From Microbacterium excoecariae (GTDB taxonomy: Bacteria > Actinomycetota > Actinomycetes > Actinomycetales > Microbacteriaceae), in the NCBI RefSeq assembly GCF_011326725.1, contig NZ_JAANCO010000001.1:1520623-1584622 (forward strand): a stretch of 64,000 nt of DNA. Reading direction: 5' to 3'. Both the position numbers and the translations under genes were made by a program. Positions 47,402 to 55,402 of this stretch are shown piece by piece; positions within the stretch are counted from its first letter, which is position 1; each line of letters begins with the position of its first letter. Below the pieces are notes generated by a model, which saw only the letters and a list, made by a program, of their open reading frames with translations, was not told where the DNA came from and made no database searches.

Positions 47402-49711
47402 ATGGTGACGCGGCCCCCGACGGATGACATCGACGAGTCCCGGATCGAGGTCGGCCCGCCGAAACGGCGCGCGGTCGGGGTGCCGGCCGTCGTTCACGCG
47501 CTGCAGATCGCGCGCGAGCAGATGGGCATCGCGCGCAGCGCCCGGGCGCTGCTGCGGGTGAACCAGAAGGACGGGTTTGACTGCCCGGGCTGCGCCTGGC
47601 CCGAGGAGGATCGCCGCCACGCCGCCGAGTTCTGCGAGAACGGGGCGAAGGCGGTCGCCGAGGAGGCGACCCTCCGGCGGGTCGGCGCCGACTTCTTCCG
47701 CGATCACGCCGTCGCCGAGCTCCGCGCGCACGACGACTACTGGCTCGGGCAGCAGGGCCGGCTGACCGAGCCCGTCCTGCTCGAGGAGGGCGCGACGCAC
47801 TACCGTCCCGTGTCCTGGGACGAGGCGCTCGACGAGGTCGCGGGCGCGCTGCGTGCCCTTGCCGACCCGAACGAGGCCGTCTTCTACACGTCCGGCCGCG
47901 CGTCCAACGAGGCGGCCTTCGTCTACCAGCTCCTCGTGCGCGGGTTCGGGACGAACAACCTCCCGGACTGCTCGAACATGTGCCACGAGTCGAGCGGATC
48001 CGCCCTCACGGAGACCCTCGGGATCGGCAAGGGAACGGTGTCGATCGACGACATCCACGACGCCGACCTGATTATCGTGGCCGGCCAGAACCCGGGGACG
48101 AACCACCCGCGCATGCTCAGCGCCCTCGAGAAGGCCGTGCACCGCGGGGCGAGCGTCATCGCGGTCAACCCCCTGCCCGAGGCGGGGCTCATCCGCTTCG
48201 ACAACCCGCAGACGCCCCGCGGCGTCCTCCTCGGCGGGACGCCGATCGCCGGGGACCTCGTCCAGATCCGCCTGGGCGGCGACCAGGCCCTGTTCCAGGC
48301 CATCGGCAAGCACCTCCTGGAGCGCCACGCGGCCACGGGTGACGTCGTCGACGAGGAGTTCGTCGGCCGGCACACGTCCGGGTTCGCCGAATACGCGCGG
48401 GCGATGGCCGGCGTCGAGTGGGCCGCCCTGGAGCGCGCGACGGGGCTCACCGAGGACCGCATGCGCGGCATCGCGGAGCGCGTGCGCGGATCCGGGAAGA
48501 CGATCGTGTGCTGGGCGATGGGGCTAACCCAGCACCGCCACTCGGTGGCGACGCTGCGCGACGTCGTGAACGTGCTCCTGCTGCAGGGCAACATCGGCCG
48601 CCCCGGCGCCGGGGTCTGCCCCGTGCGCGGGCACTCGAACGTCCAGGGCGACCGCACCATGGGCATCCACGAGAAGCCCGTCGAGGGCTTCCTCCGCGCC
48701 CTCGACGAGGAGTTCTCCTTCACCGCGCCGCGGGCGCACGGGTTCGACACCGTGGGCGCGATTCGTGCGATGCGCGACGGCGACGTCGGCGTCTTCTTCG
48801 CCCTCGGCGGCAACTTCGTCAGCGCGACCCCCGACACGGGCGTCGTCGAGCGGGCGATGGCGCGCGTCGGTCTCACCGTGCACGTGTCGACCAAGCTCAA
48901 CCGTTCCCACGTCGTCACGGGGCGCCGCGCGCTGATCCTGCCGACGCTCGGCCGCACCGACCGGGACACGCGCGGCGGGCGCGACCAGCGCGTCAGCGTC
49001 GAGGACTCGATGGGCGCGGTGCACGCCTCGCGCGGGCGGCTCGCCCCGCCCGCGGCGGACCTCCCGAGCGAGGTGGCAATCCTCACGCGCCTCGCGGAGC
49101 GTGTCTTCCGCGGGCGCGCGGGCGCGCCGCGCGTCGACTGGGCGGGGTGGGAGGGCGACTACGGCGCGATCCGCGCGCACATCGCGCGGGTCGTCCCCGG
49201 CTTCGAGCGTTACGAGGAGCGGATCGACAGGGGGCGGACGTTCTTCCTCCCGAACGGCCCGCGCGACGAGCGGCGCTTCGACACGGCAACGGGGCGCGCA
49301 ATGTTCACCGCGAACGCGCTCGAGTACCCGCGGATCCCCGAGGGGCGGGTGCTGCTCCAGACGCTGCGCTCGCACGATCAGTACAACACGACGATTTACG
49401 GCAAGGACGACCGCTACCGCGGGATCCGCGGCGGCCGCCGCGTCGTGCTCCTGCACCCGGACGACATCCGGGCGGCCGGCGTGGCCGACGGCGAGATCGT
49501 CGACCTCGTCTCGGAGTGGACGCGGCCGGACGGATCCGTCGAGGAGCGCCGCGCGGAGCGCTTCCGCGTCGTGGCGTACGACACGCCCCGCCGGAACGCC
49601 GCGGCGTATTACCCGGAGACGAACGTGCTCGTGCCGCTGGACTCGACCGCCGAAGTCAGCGGCACGCCGACGTCGAAGGCGATCGTCGTGCGCCTCGAGG
49701 CGCGGGGCTGA
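47402..49711 (+). CDS. FdhF/YdeP family molybdopterin oxidoreductase
   Basis: 769-aa bis-MGD enzyme of the group annotated as formate dehydrogenase alpha-like or YdeP (acid-resistance linked in E. coli). Seen: FDCPGCAWPEE near residue 58 in place of a full four-cysteine [4Fe-4S] motif, VFYTSGRASNEAAFVYQLL, NNLPDCSNMCHESSG, VLLLQGNIGRPGAGVCPVRG, and a C-terminal MopB-CT domain. No electron-transfer subunits are encoded beside it; only fdhD follows, one base after its stop. Activity on formate is not established for this group. Confidence 0.9.
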   Translation: MVTRPPTDDIDESRIEVGPPKRRAVGVPAVVHALQIAREQMGIARSARALLRVNQKDGFDCPGCAWPEEDRRHAAEFCENGAKAVAEEATLRRVGADFFRDHAVAELRAHDDYWLGQQGRLTEPVLLEEGATHYRPVSWDEALDEVAGALRALADPNEAVFYTSGRASNEAAFVYQLLVRGFGTNNLPDCSNMCHESSGSALTETLGIGKGTVSIDDIHDADLIIVAGQNPGTNHPRMLSALEKAVHRGASVIAVNPLPEAGLIRFDNPQTPRGVLLGGTPIAGDLVQIRLGGDQALFQAIGKHLLERHAATGDVVDEEFVGRHTSGFAEYARAMAGVEWAALERATGLTEDRMRGIAERVRGSGKTIVCWAMGLTQHRHSVATLRDVVNVLLLQGNIGRPGAGVCPVRGHSNVQGDRTMGIHEKPVEGFLRALDEEFSFTAPRAHGFDTVGAIRAMRDGDVGVFFALGGNFVSATPDTGVVERAMARVGLTVHVSTKLNRSHVVTGRRALILPTLGRTDRDTRGGRDQRVSVEDSMGAVHASRGRLAPPAADLPSEVAILTRLAERVFRGRAGAPRVDWAGWEGDYGAIRAHIARVVPGFERYEERIDRGRTFFLPNGPRDERRFDTATGRAMFTANALEYPRIPEGRVLLQTLRSHDQYNTTIYGKDDRYRGIRGGRRVVLLHPDDIRAAGVADGEIVDLVSEWTRPDGSVEERRAERFRVVAYDTPRRNAAAYYPETNVLVPLDSTAEVSGTPTSKAIVVRLEARG

Positions 49712-49712
49712 C

Positions 49713-50543
49713 ATGGGGCGCATCGTCACGCGCCGGCCCGTGACCCGCGTGGTCGTGGGGGAGGCCCCGCGTCGCCGCCCCGACGCCCTCGCGGTGGAGG
49801 AGCCCCTCGAGATCCGCGTGGGCGGCGAGGTGTTCGCCGTGACCATGCGCACGCCGGGCCACGACGTGGAGCTCGCGACCGGATTCCTGCTCTCGGAGGG
49901 GATCCTCCGCCGCGCCGACGACATCGCGGCCGCGATCCACTGCGGCGGTCCCGGGACGGGCGGCGAGGGCAACACCTACAACGTGCTCGATGTCACCCTC
50001 GCCGCGGACGCGCCGCGGCCCGCCGAGGGCGCCGCCCGGAGGACGTACACGACGAGCTCGTGCGGCGTGTGCGGCACGGCATCGATCGAGGCCGTGCGCA
50101 CCGCCTCGCCGTTCGACGTCGCGGGCGACGCCTCGCGCGTCAGCGCCGCGGCCATCGCGCAGATGCCGCCGGTCCTCCGGGGCGCGCAGGCGGCCTTCGA
50201 CAAGACGGGCGGGATCCACGCCGCGGCGCTCTTCGACGTCGCGTCGGGCGAGATGGTCGCGCTGCGCGAGGACGTCGGACGGCACAACGCCGTCGACAAG
50301 GTGCTCGGGTGGGCGGCGATGAATGGGTGCCTTCCGCTCGGCGGCCACGCGCTCATGGTTTCCGGCCGCGTCGCCTTCGAGATCGTGCAGAAGGCGTTCG
50401 TTGCGGGCGTGCCGATCGTCGCGGCAGTGTCGGCGCCCACCTCCCTCGCGGTCGAGCTCGCCGAGGAGGCGGGCATGACGCTCGTGGGGTTCGTGCGCGG
50501 GGACACGATGAACGTCTACGCAGGGGCGCACCGCGTCGCGTGA
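49713..50543 (+). CDS. fdhD: Formate dehydrogenase accessory sulfurtransferase FdhD
   Basis: Delivers sulfur to the molybdenum cofactor so that FdhF-type enzymes become active. 276 aa: N-terminal VEEPLEIRVGG, TPGHDVELATGFLLSEGIL, the essential cysteine pair in SSCGVCG (about residue 116), and LREDVGRHNAVDKVLGWA. Directly downstream of the molybdoenzyme, which supports a shared function. Confidence 0.95.
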   Translation: MGRIVTRRPVTRVVVGEAPRRRPDALAVEEPLEIRVGGEVFAVTMRTPGHDVELATGFLLSEGILRRADDIAAAIHCGGPGTGGEGNTYNVLDVTLAADAPRPAEGAARRTYTTSSCGVCGTASIEAVRTASPFDVAGDASRVSAAAIAQMPPVLRGAQAAFDKTGGIHAAALFDVASGEMVALREDVGRHNAVDKVLGWAAMNGCLPLGGHALMVSGRVAFEIVQKAFVAGVPIVAAVSAPTSLAVELAEEAGMTLVGFVRGDTMNVYAGAHRVA

Positions 50544-50573
50544 ACCGGCCCGGGCCGCCCCCGCGCGCCGCGC

Positions 50574-51812
50574 CTAGGCGGCCGTGTGCGGCGCCCTCCG
50601 CGCAGCGCCGAAGGCCAGGAGCGCGACGAGGCCCGCGCCCACCATGGTGAGCGCCAGCGGCAGCGCGTTGTCCTCGCCCGCGATGCCCACGATCGGCGAC
50701 ACGGCCGCGGCGAGCCCGAACTGCGCGGCGCCGAGCACGGCCGACGCGGATCCGGCCGCGTGCGGCACGTACCCGAGAGCCAGGGCGGTCGCGTTGCCCA
50801 GGACGAACCCGAGGGATCCGACCGCGACGAACAGCGGGACGGCGAACCACCCCGCGGGCACGCCGCACGCGACGAGCACGAGGAGGGCGACCGACGCCGC
50901 GAAGGACGTGGCAATCCCCGCGCCCGCGAGCGCACGCGGCCCGAAGCGGCCGACCATCCGGGCCGAGAGGGCACTTGTGACGACGAGCGCGAGCGCGTTG
51001 AGGCCGAACGCCAGGCCGTACTGCGTCTCGGTGAGCCCCATCATGTCCTGGTAGACGAACGGCGACGCCGAGATATACGCCATCATGATGGCGAACGCGA
51101 AGGCGAAGGCCGCAGTAAAACCGATGTACCCGCGCGAGCGCATTTCCCGTCTCGCGCCGCCCGGGCGCTCGGCGGCGAGGGCGGCCCGCCGCCCGGCGGG
51201 AAGGGTCTCGCGCACGACCGCGAGCACCGCGACGAGCATGAGGACCGCGAGCGCGAGGACGACCCCGAGGACGCCGCGCCACCCGAGGGGGCCGGTGAGG
51301 AAGCCGCCGGCGAGCGGCGCGACGACGGGCGCGACGCCCCCGACGATCATCATGAGGCTGAACGCGCGCGCGGCCGCCTGGCCCGTCGCGAGGTCCGAGA
51401 TGATCGCGCGGCCGAGGACCATCCCCGCGGCGCCCGAGATGCCCTGCACCGCACGCGCGACGGTGAGGACCGCGGCGTTCGGGGCGACGACCACGACGAT
51501 GCTTGAGGCGACGAAGAGCGCGGCGCCCGCGACGAGCGGCGCCTTGCGGCCGAGGCGGTCGGAGAGCGGTCCGAACAGGAGCTGACCGGCCGCCACCCCG
51601 ACGAGGAACGCCGTCAGCGTGAGCTGGACCCCCGTCGCGTCGGTGCCGAGGTCGGTGGTCATCTGCGGGAACGCCGGCAGGTAAAGGTCGGTCGCGAAGG
51701 GGGCGACCGCCGCCAGGAGGGCGAGGACGAGGAGGAGAGAGGTGGGAACGCCGCCGGGGGCGGTCCGCGTCGGGGCCGTGCGTGCGGGGGTGGTGCGTGT
51801 GGGGGTCGTCAT
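50574..51812 (-). CDS. Bcr/CflA family drug-resistance MFS transporter
   Basis: 412 aa, about 12 transmembrane helices. Start region ATDLYLPAFPQMTTDLG is the Bcr/CflA hallmark; LFGPLSDRLGRKAPL is the MFS motif A. Expected to export drugs or small metabolites by proton antiport. Divergent from a MarR-type gene across a 58-base gap with an inverted repeat, so MarR probably represses it. AAGGACAC ribosome site before the ATG at 51812. Confidence 0.9.
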   Translation of the reverse strand: MTTPTRTTPARTAPTRTAPGGVPTSLLLVLALLAAVAPFATDLYLPAFPQMTTDLGTDATGVQLTLTAFLVGVAAGQLLFGPLSDRLGRKAPLVAGAALFVASSIVVVVAPNAAVLTVARAVQGISGAAGMVLGRAIISDLATGQAAARAFSLMMIVGGVAPVVAPLAGGFLTGPLGWRGVLGVVLALAVLMLVAVLAVVRETLPAGRRAALAAERPGGARREMRSRGYIGFTAAFAFAFAIMMAYISASPFVYQDMMGLTETQYGLAFGLNALALVVTSALSARMVGRFGPRALAGAGIATSFAASVALLVLVACGVPAGWFAVPLFVAVGSLGFVLGNATALALGYVPHAAGSASAVLGAAQFGLAAAVSPIVGIAGEDNALPLALTMVGAGLVALLAFGAARRAPHTAA

Positions 51813-51827
51813 GTGTGTCCTTATGAT

Positions 51828-51864
51828 TACGAAGTCATCATTAGTTTAGCGGGCTTCGTAGACT
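51828..51864. promoter_or_regulatory. Shared operator/promoter of the MarR-MFS pair
   Basis: Inverted repeat TACGAAG (51828-51834) and CTTCGTA (51854-51860) spaced by 19 bases. The right arm overlaps TAGACT (51859-51864), the -10 box of marR, which ends 6 bases before its GTG. Binding would block both divergent promoters. Confidence 0.6.
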
Positions 51865-51870
51865 GCTCGG

Positions 51871-52347
51871 GTGAGCTCCTTCCCGACGCCGGAACACGAC
51901 GACGCGCGCGTCCGCCTCGCGCGCGCCATCCTCGCCATCTCGCGCGAGCTCGAGCTCCGGCACGACGCGGATCCGGACATCGTCACCCTCACGCCGACCG
52001 AGCGCATCGTGATGCGGGTCATCGACCAGCACCCGGGCGTGACGCCGAGCGAGATCGCCGACCGTGTCGGGATGCGACGGCCGAACGTCTCGGCCGCTGT
52101 CCGCGGCCTGCGGGAGAAGGGCCTGGCCGAGCGTCGCCCCGGCGCCGCGGACCGCCGCGAGACGCCGCTGGTGGCGACGGATCGCGCGCACGCGAACCTC
52201 GTGCAGCTCGAGGGGGTCTGGCGCCAGGCGATCGACCACGCCTGGCCGGCGGGCGCCGAACCCGGCGGCGCGGCGGATGCGCTGGAGCGCGCGGCCGAGG
52301 CGCTGGCCGAGGCGCGGATCGTTCACGGTCGCGACGCCCGCGCGTAA
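51871..52347 (+). CDS. MarR family regulator
   Basis: 158-aa winged-helix repressor: LTPTERIVMRVIDQHPGVTPSEIADRVGM, then RPNVSAAVRGLREKGLAERR as the recognition helix and wing, RRETPLVATDRAHA following. Typical MarR size and layout. GTG start with the -10 box at the correct distance for a leaderless transcript. It most likely controls itself and the divergent efflux pump; ligand unknown. Confidence 0.88.
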   Translation: MSSFPTPEHDDARVRLARAILAISRELELRHDADPDIVTLTPTERIVMRVIDQHPGVTPSEIADRVGMRRPNVSAAVRGLREKGLAERRPGAADRRETPLVATDRAHANLVQLEGVWRQAIDHAWPAGAEPGGAADALERAAEALAEARIVHGRDARA

Positions 52348-52434
52348 CCCGGGACTCGCGCGCCGTTCACGCGCGCCGCGCACGCTGTGCGAACGGATCC
52401 GCCGCACCGCGCGGCGGCGAGCTTCGGAGGGCAG

Positions 52435-53355
52435 ATGCCGCGAGATCGCGCGACACCGGTGGCCTGGGTGGAGTCGCCGCTGCAGATGATCGGCGCGGCG
52501 GAGTGGGCCCGCGCGCGCGGCACCCGCGTCGACCTCGCCGGCCGGCTGACGACGCAGGTCGAGGCCACGGCGGCGGAGCTCACCGCCCGGGGCGCGCTCT
52601 TCGCGCGCCAGGCCGGGTTCTACGGGATCCCCTGGGCGATGCTGCGCGGGAGCGATCACTGGCTCGTCGGTGACGGCTTCTCGGGCCAGTTCCGCCTCGC
52701 GGCCGCCGTGCTCCGGCCGCGGACCCTCACCTTCTTGGACGACGGCCTGCAGGCCGTCTCCTTCGCGGACGCCCTCACGGGCGCCCGCGCATTCTCGCGG
52801 CCCGGCGCGTCGGAGCGGGGGCTCGCGCGCCGGGTCGCGCCTCTCACGATGGACCTCATCCGGCTCCGCGCGGCCGCGGGGCGCGTGTCGATCTTCACCG
52901 CGTTCGAGATGGGCCGCGCGCGTACGCAGGCGCTGGGCGACCTCGGGGCCCGCGTCGAGGAGCACGACTTCGCCTGGGTGCGCGGCACCCGCGCGGCGCG
53001 CCCGCTCCCGGGCGGCCGGGTGCTCCTCGGGAGCGCGCGCGTGGTCGACGGCCTCCTGCCGCGGGAGGACTACCTGGCGTGGATCCGCGCGGAGGCGAGC
53101 GCGGGCGGCGCCGTGTACGTCCCCCACCGCCGCGAGTCGCGCGAGCTCATCGCCGCGGTCGCGGCCGTCCCGCGGATCCGGGTCGCCGAGCCGGGGCTGC
53201 CCATCGAGCTCGTGCTCGCGGGGGATCCGACGCCGCGGGAGATCGTGACGCTTCCCTCGAGCGCCGCGACGACGCTTCGCCGCGTGCTGCGAGCGAGCGA
53301 GTGTGTCGTTGTCGAGCGCGGCGCGGACGCGCGCGTGGCCGAGGCGCGCGGATGA
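52435..53355 (+). CDS. Putative sialyltransferase-like glycosyltransferase (GT52/GT38-like)
   Basis: 306 aa. The start VAWVESPLQMIGAAEWA resembles bacterial sialyl-/polysialyltransferases. FLDDGLQ at about residue 100 gives their acidic-acidic-Gly motif, YVPHRRE at about 229 sits where the HP motif is expected (HR here), and LPIEL and LPSSAATTLR (near 274) resemble the downstream PIE and SS motifs. These are recalled family features; no search was run. It is the first of four overlapping genes whose other members make and activate a nonulosonic acid. That supports a role in transferring such a sugar. GGAGGG ribosome site before ATG 52435. Confidence 0.65.
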   Translation: MPRDRATPVAWVESPLQMIGAAEWARARGTRVDLAGRLTTQVEATAAELTARGALFARQAGFYGIPWAMLRGSDHWLVGDGFSGQFRLAAAVLRPRTLTFLDDGLQAVSFADALTGARAFSRPGASERGLARRVAPLTMDLIRLRAAAGRVSIFTAFEMGRARTQALGDLGARVEEHDFAWVRGTRAARPLPGGRVLLGSARVVDGLLPREDYLAWIRAEASAGGAVYVPHRRESRELIAAVAAVPRIRVAEPGLPIELVLAGDPTPREIVTLPSSAATTLRRVLRASECVVVERGADARVAEARG

Positions 53356-54533
53356 CTGGCGAGGTCGTCGCGATTATCCCTGCCCGCGGCGGGTCCAAGG
53401 GCGTGCCGCGGAAGAACCTGGCGCGGGTCGGTGGGATCCCGCTCGTCGCCCGGGCGGTCCGCGCCGCCCGCGATTCGGGCGCGATCGACCGGGTCGTCGT
53501 CTCGACGGACGACTCCGAGATCGCGGGCGTCGCGCGCGAATGGGGCGCCGAGGTCGTCTGGCGACCGCGGGAGCTGTCGGGGGACACCGCGGGATCCGAG
53601 TCCGCGATTCTGCACGCGCTCGACGCCCTCGAGGGGGACGGGGTCGCGGTCGGCACCGTCGCCTTCCTGCAGGCCACGAGCCCGTTCATCCCGTCAGACG
53701 CGCTCGGCGACGCGGTCGCGCGGGTGGCGAGCGGCCGCGCGGAGTGCGCGTTCTCCGCGCGCGAGTCCTACGCGTTCTTCTGGGCCGACGGCCCCGGCGG
53801 CGCGGATCCGGTCGGCCACGATCGCGACGTGCGCCCGCGGCGCCAGGACAGGGATCCGCTGTTCATCGAGACGGGCGCGTTCTACGTCTTCGACGCGGCC
53901 GGCTTCCGCCGCGCGCGGCACCGCTTCTTCGGCCGCACGGAGATCGTGCCGGTGCCCGAGCGCCTCGCGATCGAGATCGACACGGCCGAGGAGCTGGACC
54001 TGGCCCGCCTGCTGGCGGAGAGCGAGGACGGCGCGATCGCGGCCCGGGCGGTCGTGACCGACTTCGACGGCGTCCACACCGACGACACCGCGATCGTCGC
54101 CGAGGACGGGACGGAGAGCGTGCGGGTGAGCCGCTCCGACGGCATGGGCGTCGCGCTGCTGCGGCGCGCCGGCGTGCCCGTCCTCATCCTGTCCACCGAG
54201 AAGAACCCGGTCGTCTCCGCGCGGGCGCGGAAGCTCGGGGTCGACGTCGTGCAGGGCTCGAGCGACAAGGCGCGGGCGCTCGCCGCCTGGGCGGCGGAGC
54301 GCGAGATCCCGCTGTCCGGCGTCGCCTACGTCGGCAACGACGTCAACGATCTCGGAGCGCTCGAATCGGTCGGGTGGCCCATCGCCGTGGCGGGTTCTCA
54401 CCCGCTCGTCCTCGCCGCCGCGCGCGTCGTGCTCACCCGCCCCGGCGGTGCTGGCGCGGTGCGCGAGGTGGCGGATCGCGTGCTCGTCGCCAGGCGGGAC
54501 GCCCTCGCACCACAGAAAGGGGAGCGCACATGA
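53352..54533 (+). CDS. CMP-nonulosonate cytidylyltransferase fused to a HAD phosphatase (NeuA-KdsC type)
   Basis: 393 aa, two domains. Residues 1-225: cytidylyltransferase with IIPARGGSKGVPRKN (8-22), QATSPF and FIETGAFYVFD, activating a sialic-acid-like sugar with CTP. Residues 230-380: HAD phosphatase of the KdsC type, DFDGVHTDD from D237, then a lysine in SSDKARAL and GNDVNDLGALE. The first HAD motif is intact (DxD), so the phosphatase is probably active and could dephosphorylate a 9-phosphate product of the synthase. Overlaps both neighbours by 4 bases. Could act on Neu5Ac, Kdn, legionaminic or related acids. Confidence 0.85.
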   Translation: MTGEVVAIIPARGGSKGVPRKNLARVGGIPLVARAVRAARDSGAIDRVVVSTDDSEIAGVAREWGAEVVWRPRELSGDTAGSESAILHALDALEGDGVAVGTVAFLQATSPFIPSDALGDAVARVASGRAECAFSARESYAFFWADGPGGADPVGHDRDVRPRRQDRDPLFIETGAFYVFDAAGFRRARHRFFGRTEIVPVPERLAIEIDTAEELDLARLLAESEDGAIAARAVVTDFDGVHTDDTAIVAEDGTESVRVSRSDGMGVALLRRAGVPVLILSTEKNPVVSARARKLGVDVVQGSSDKARALAAWAAEREIPLSGVAYVGNDVNDLGALESVGWPIAVAGSHPLVLAAARVVLTRPGGAGAVREVADRVLVARRDALAPQKGERT

Positions 54534-55402
54534 GCGTCACCATCGGAAACCACCAGGTCGGAGGCGGCGCGCCCGCGTTTGTGATCGCGGAGATCGGCCT
54601 CAACCACAACGGCTCGGTGGAGCTCGCCAAGCAGCTCATCGACGTCGCGGCGGACGCCGGCGCCGACGCGGTGAAGTTCCAGAAGCGCACCCCCGAGATC
54701 GCGACCCCGGAGCACATGCGCGACGTGCCGCGCGAGACGCCGTGGGGCACGATGAGCTACCTCGAGTACCGCCACCGGGTGGAGTTCGGCCGCGACGAGT
54801 ACGTCGAGGTCGGCGATCACGCCGTGATGCGCGGGCTCGAGTGGTTCGCGTCGCCGTGGGACGTCCCGAGCGTAGAGTTCCTGGAGGACCTCGGCGTCGT
54901 CGCGCACAAGGTCGCCTCGGCGAGCCTGACCGACCTCGAGCTCCTTGGCGCGCTGCGCGACACGGGCAAGCCGGTCATCCTCTCCACGGGGATGTCGACC
55001 ATGGCCGAGATCGACCGCGCCGTCGACGCGCTCGGCACCGACGACCTCGTCATCATGCACGCCACGTCGACCTACCCGATGGAGCCCGAAGAGGCGAACC
55101 TCCGCATGATCCCCGTCCTGCGCGATCGCTTCCCGGGGGTTCCCGTGGGCTACTCGGGGCACGAGCGCGGGCTGCAGATCTCGCTGGCGGCGGTCGCGGT
55201 GGGCGCGGTCGCGGTCGAGCGCCACATCACGCTGGATCGCACCATGTGGGGCTCGGACCACGCCGCGTCGCTCGAGCCGGGCGGCCTCGGCACGCTCGTC
55301 CGCGACATCCGCATCATCGAGGCGGCCCGTGGCGACGGCGTCAAGCGCGTCTTCCCCGGCGAGGAGGCCCCCAAGGCCAAGCTGCGCCGCGTCGGCGCGT
55401 GA
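54530..55402 (+). CDS. NeuB family nonulosonate synthase lacking the SAF domain
   Basis: Condenses phosphoenolpyruvate with a six-carbon sugar to form a nine-carbon nonulosonic acid. 290 aa: VIAEIGLNHNGS (E21, H26, N27), AVKFQKRTPE, STGMSTMAEID, HATSTYPMEPEEANL, VGYSGHERG, and VERHITLDRTMWGSDHAASLEP. Classical NeuB has about 345 residues with a C-terminal antifreeze-like SAF domain; here the frame ends soon after the barrel, with the next gene starting inside the stop. ATG overlaps the NeuA-HAD stop. The sugar substrate cannot be deduced directly. Confidence 0.88.
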   Translation: MSVTIGNHQVGGGAPAFVIAEIGLNHNGSVELAKQLIDVAADAGADAVKFQKRTPEIATPEHMRDVPRETPWGTMSYLEYRHRVEFGRDEYVEVGDHAVMRGLEWFASPWDVPSVEFLEDLGVVAHKVASASLTDLELLGALRDTGKPVILSTGMSTMAEIDRAVDALGTDDLVIMHATSTYPMEPEEANLRMIPVLRDRFPGVPVGYSGHERGLQISLAAVAVGAVAVERHITLDRTMWGSDHAASLEPGGLGTLVRDIRIIEAARGDGVKRVFPGEEAPKAKLRRVGA

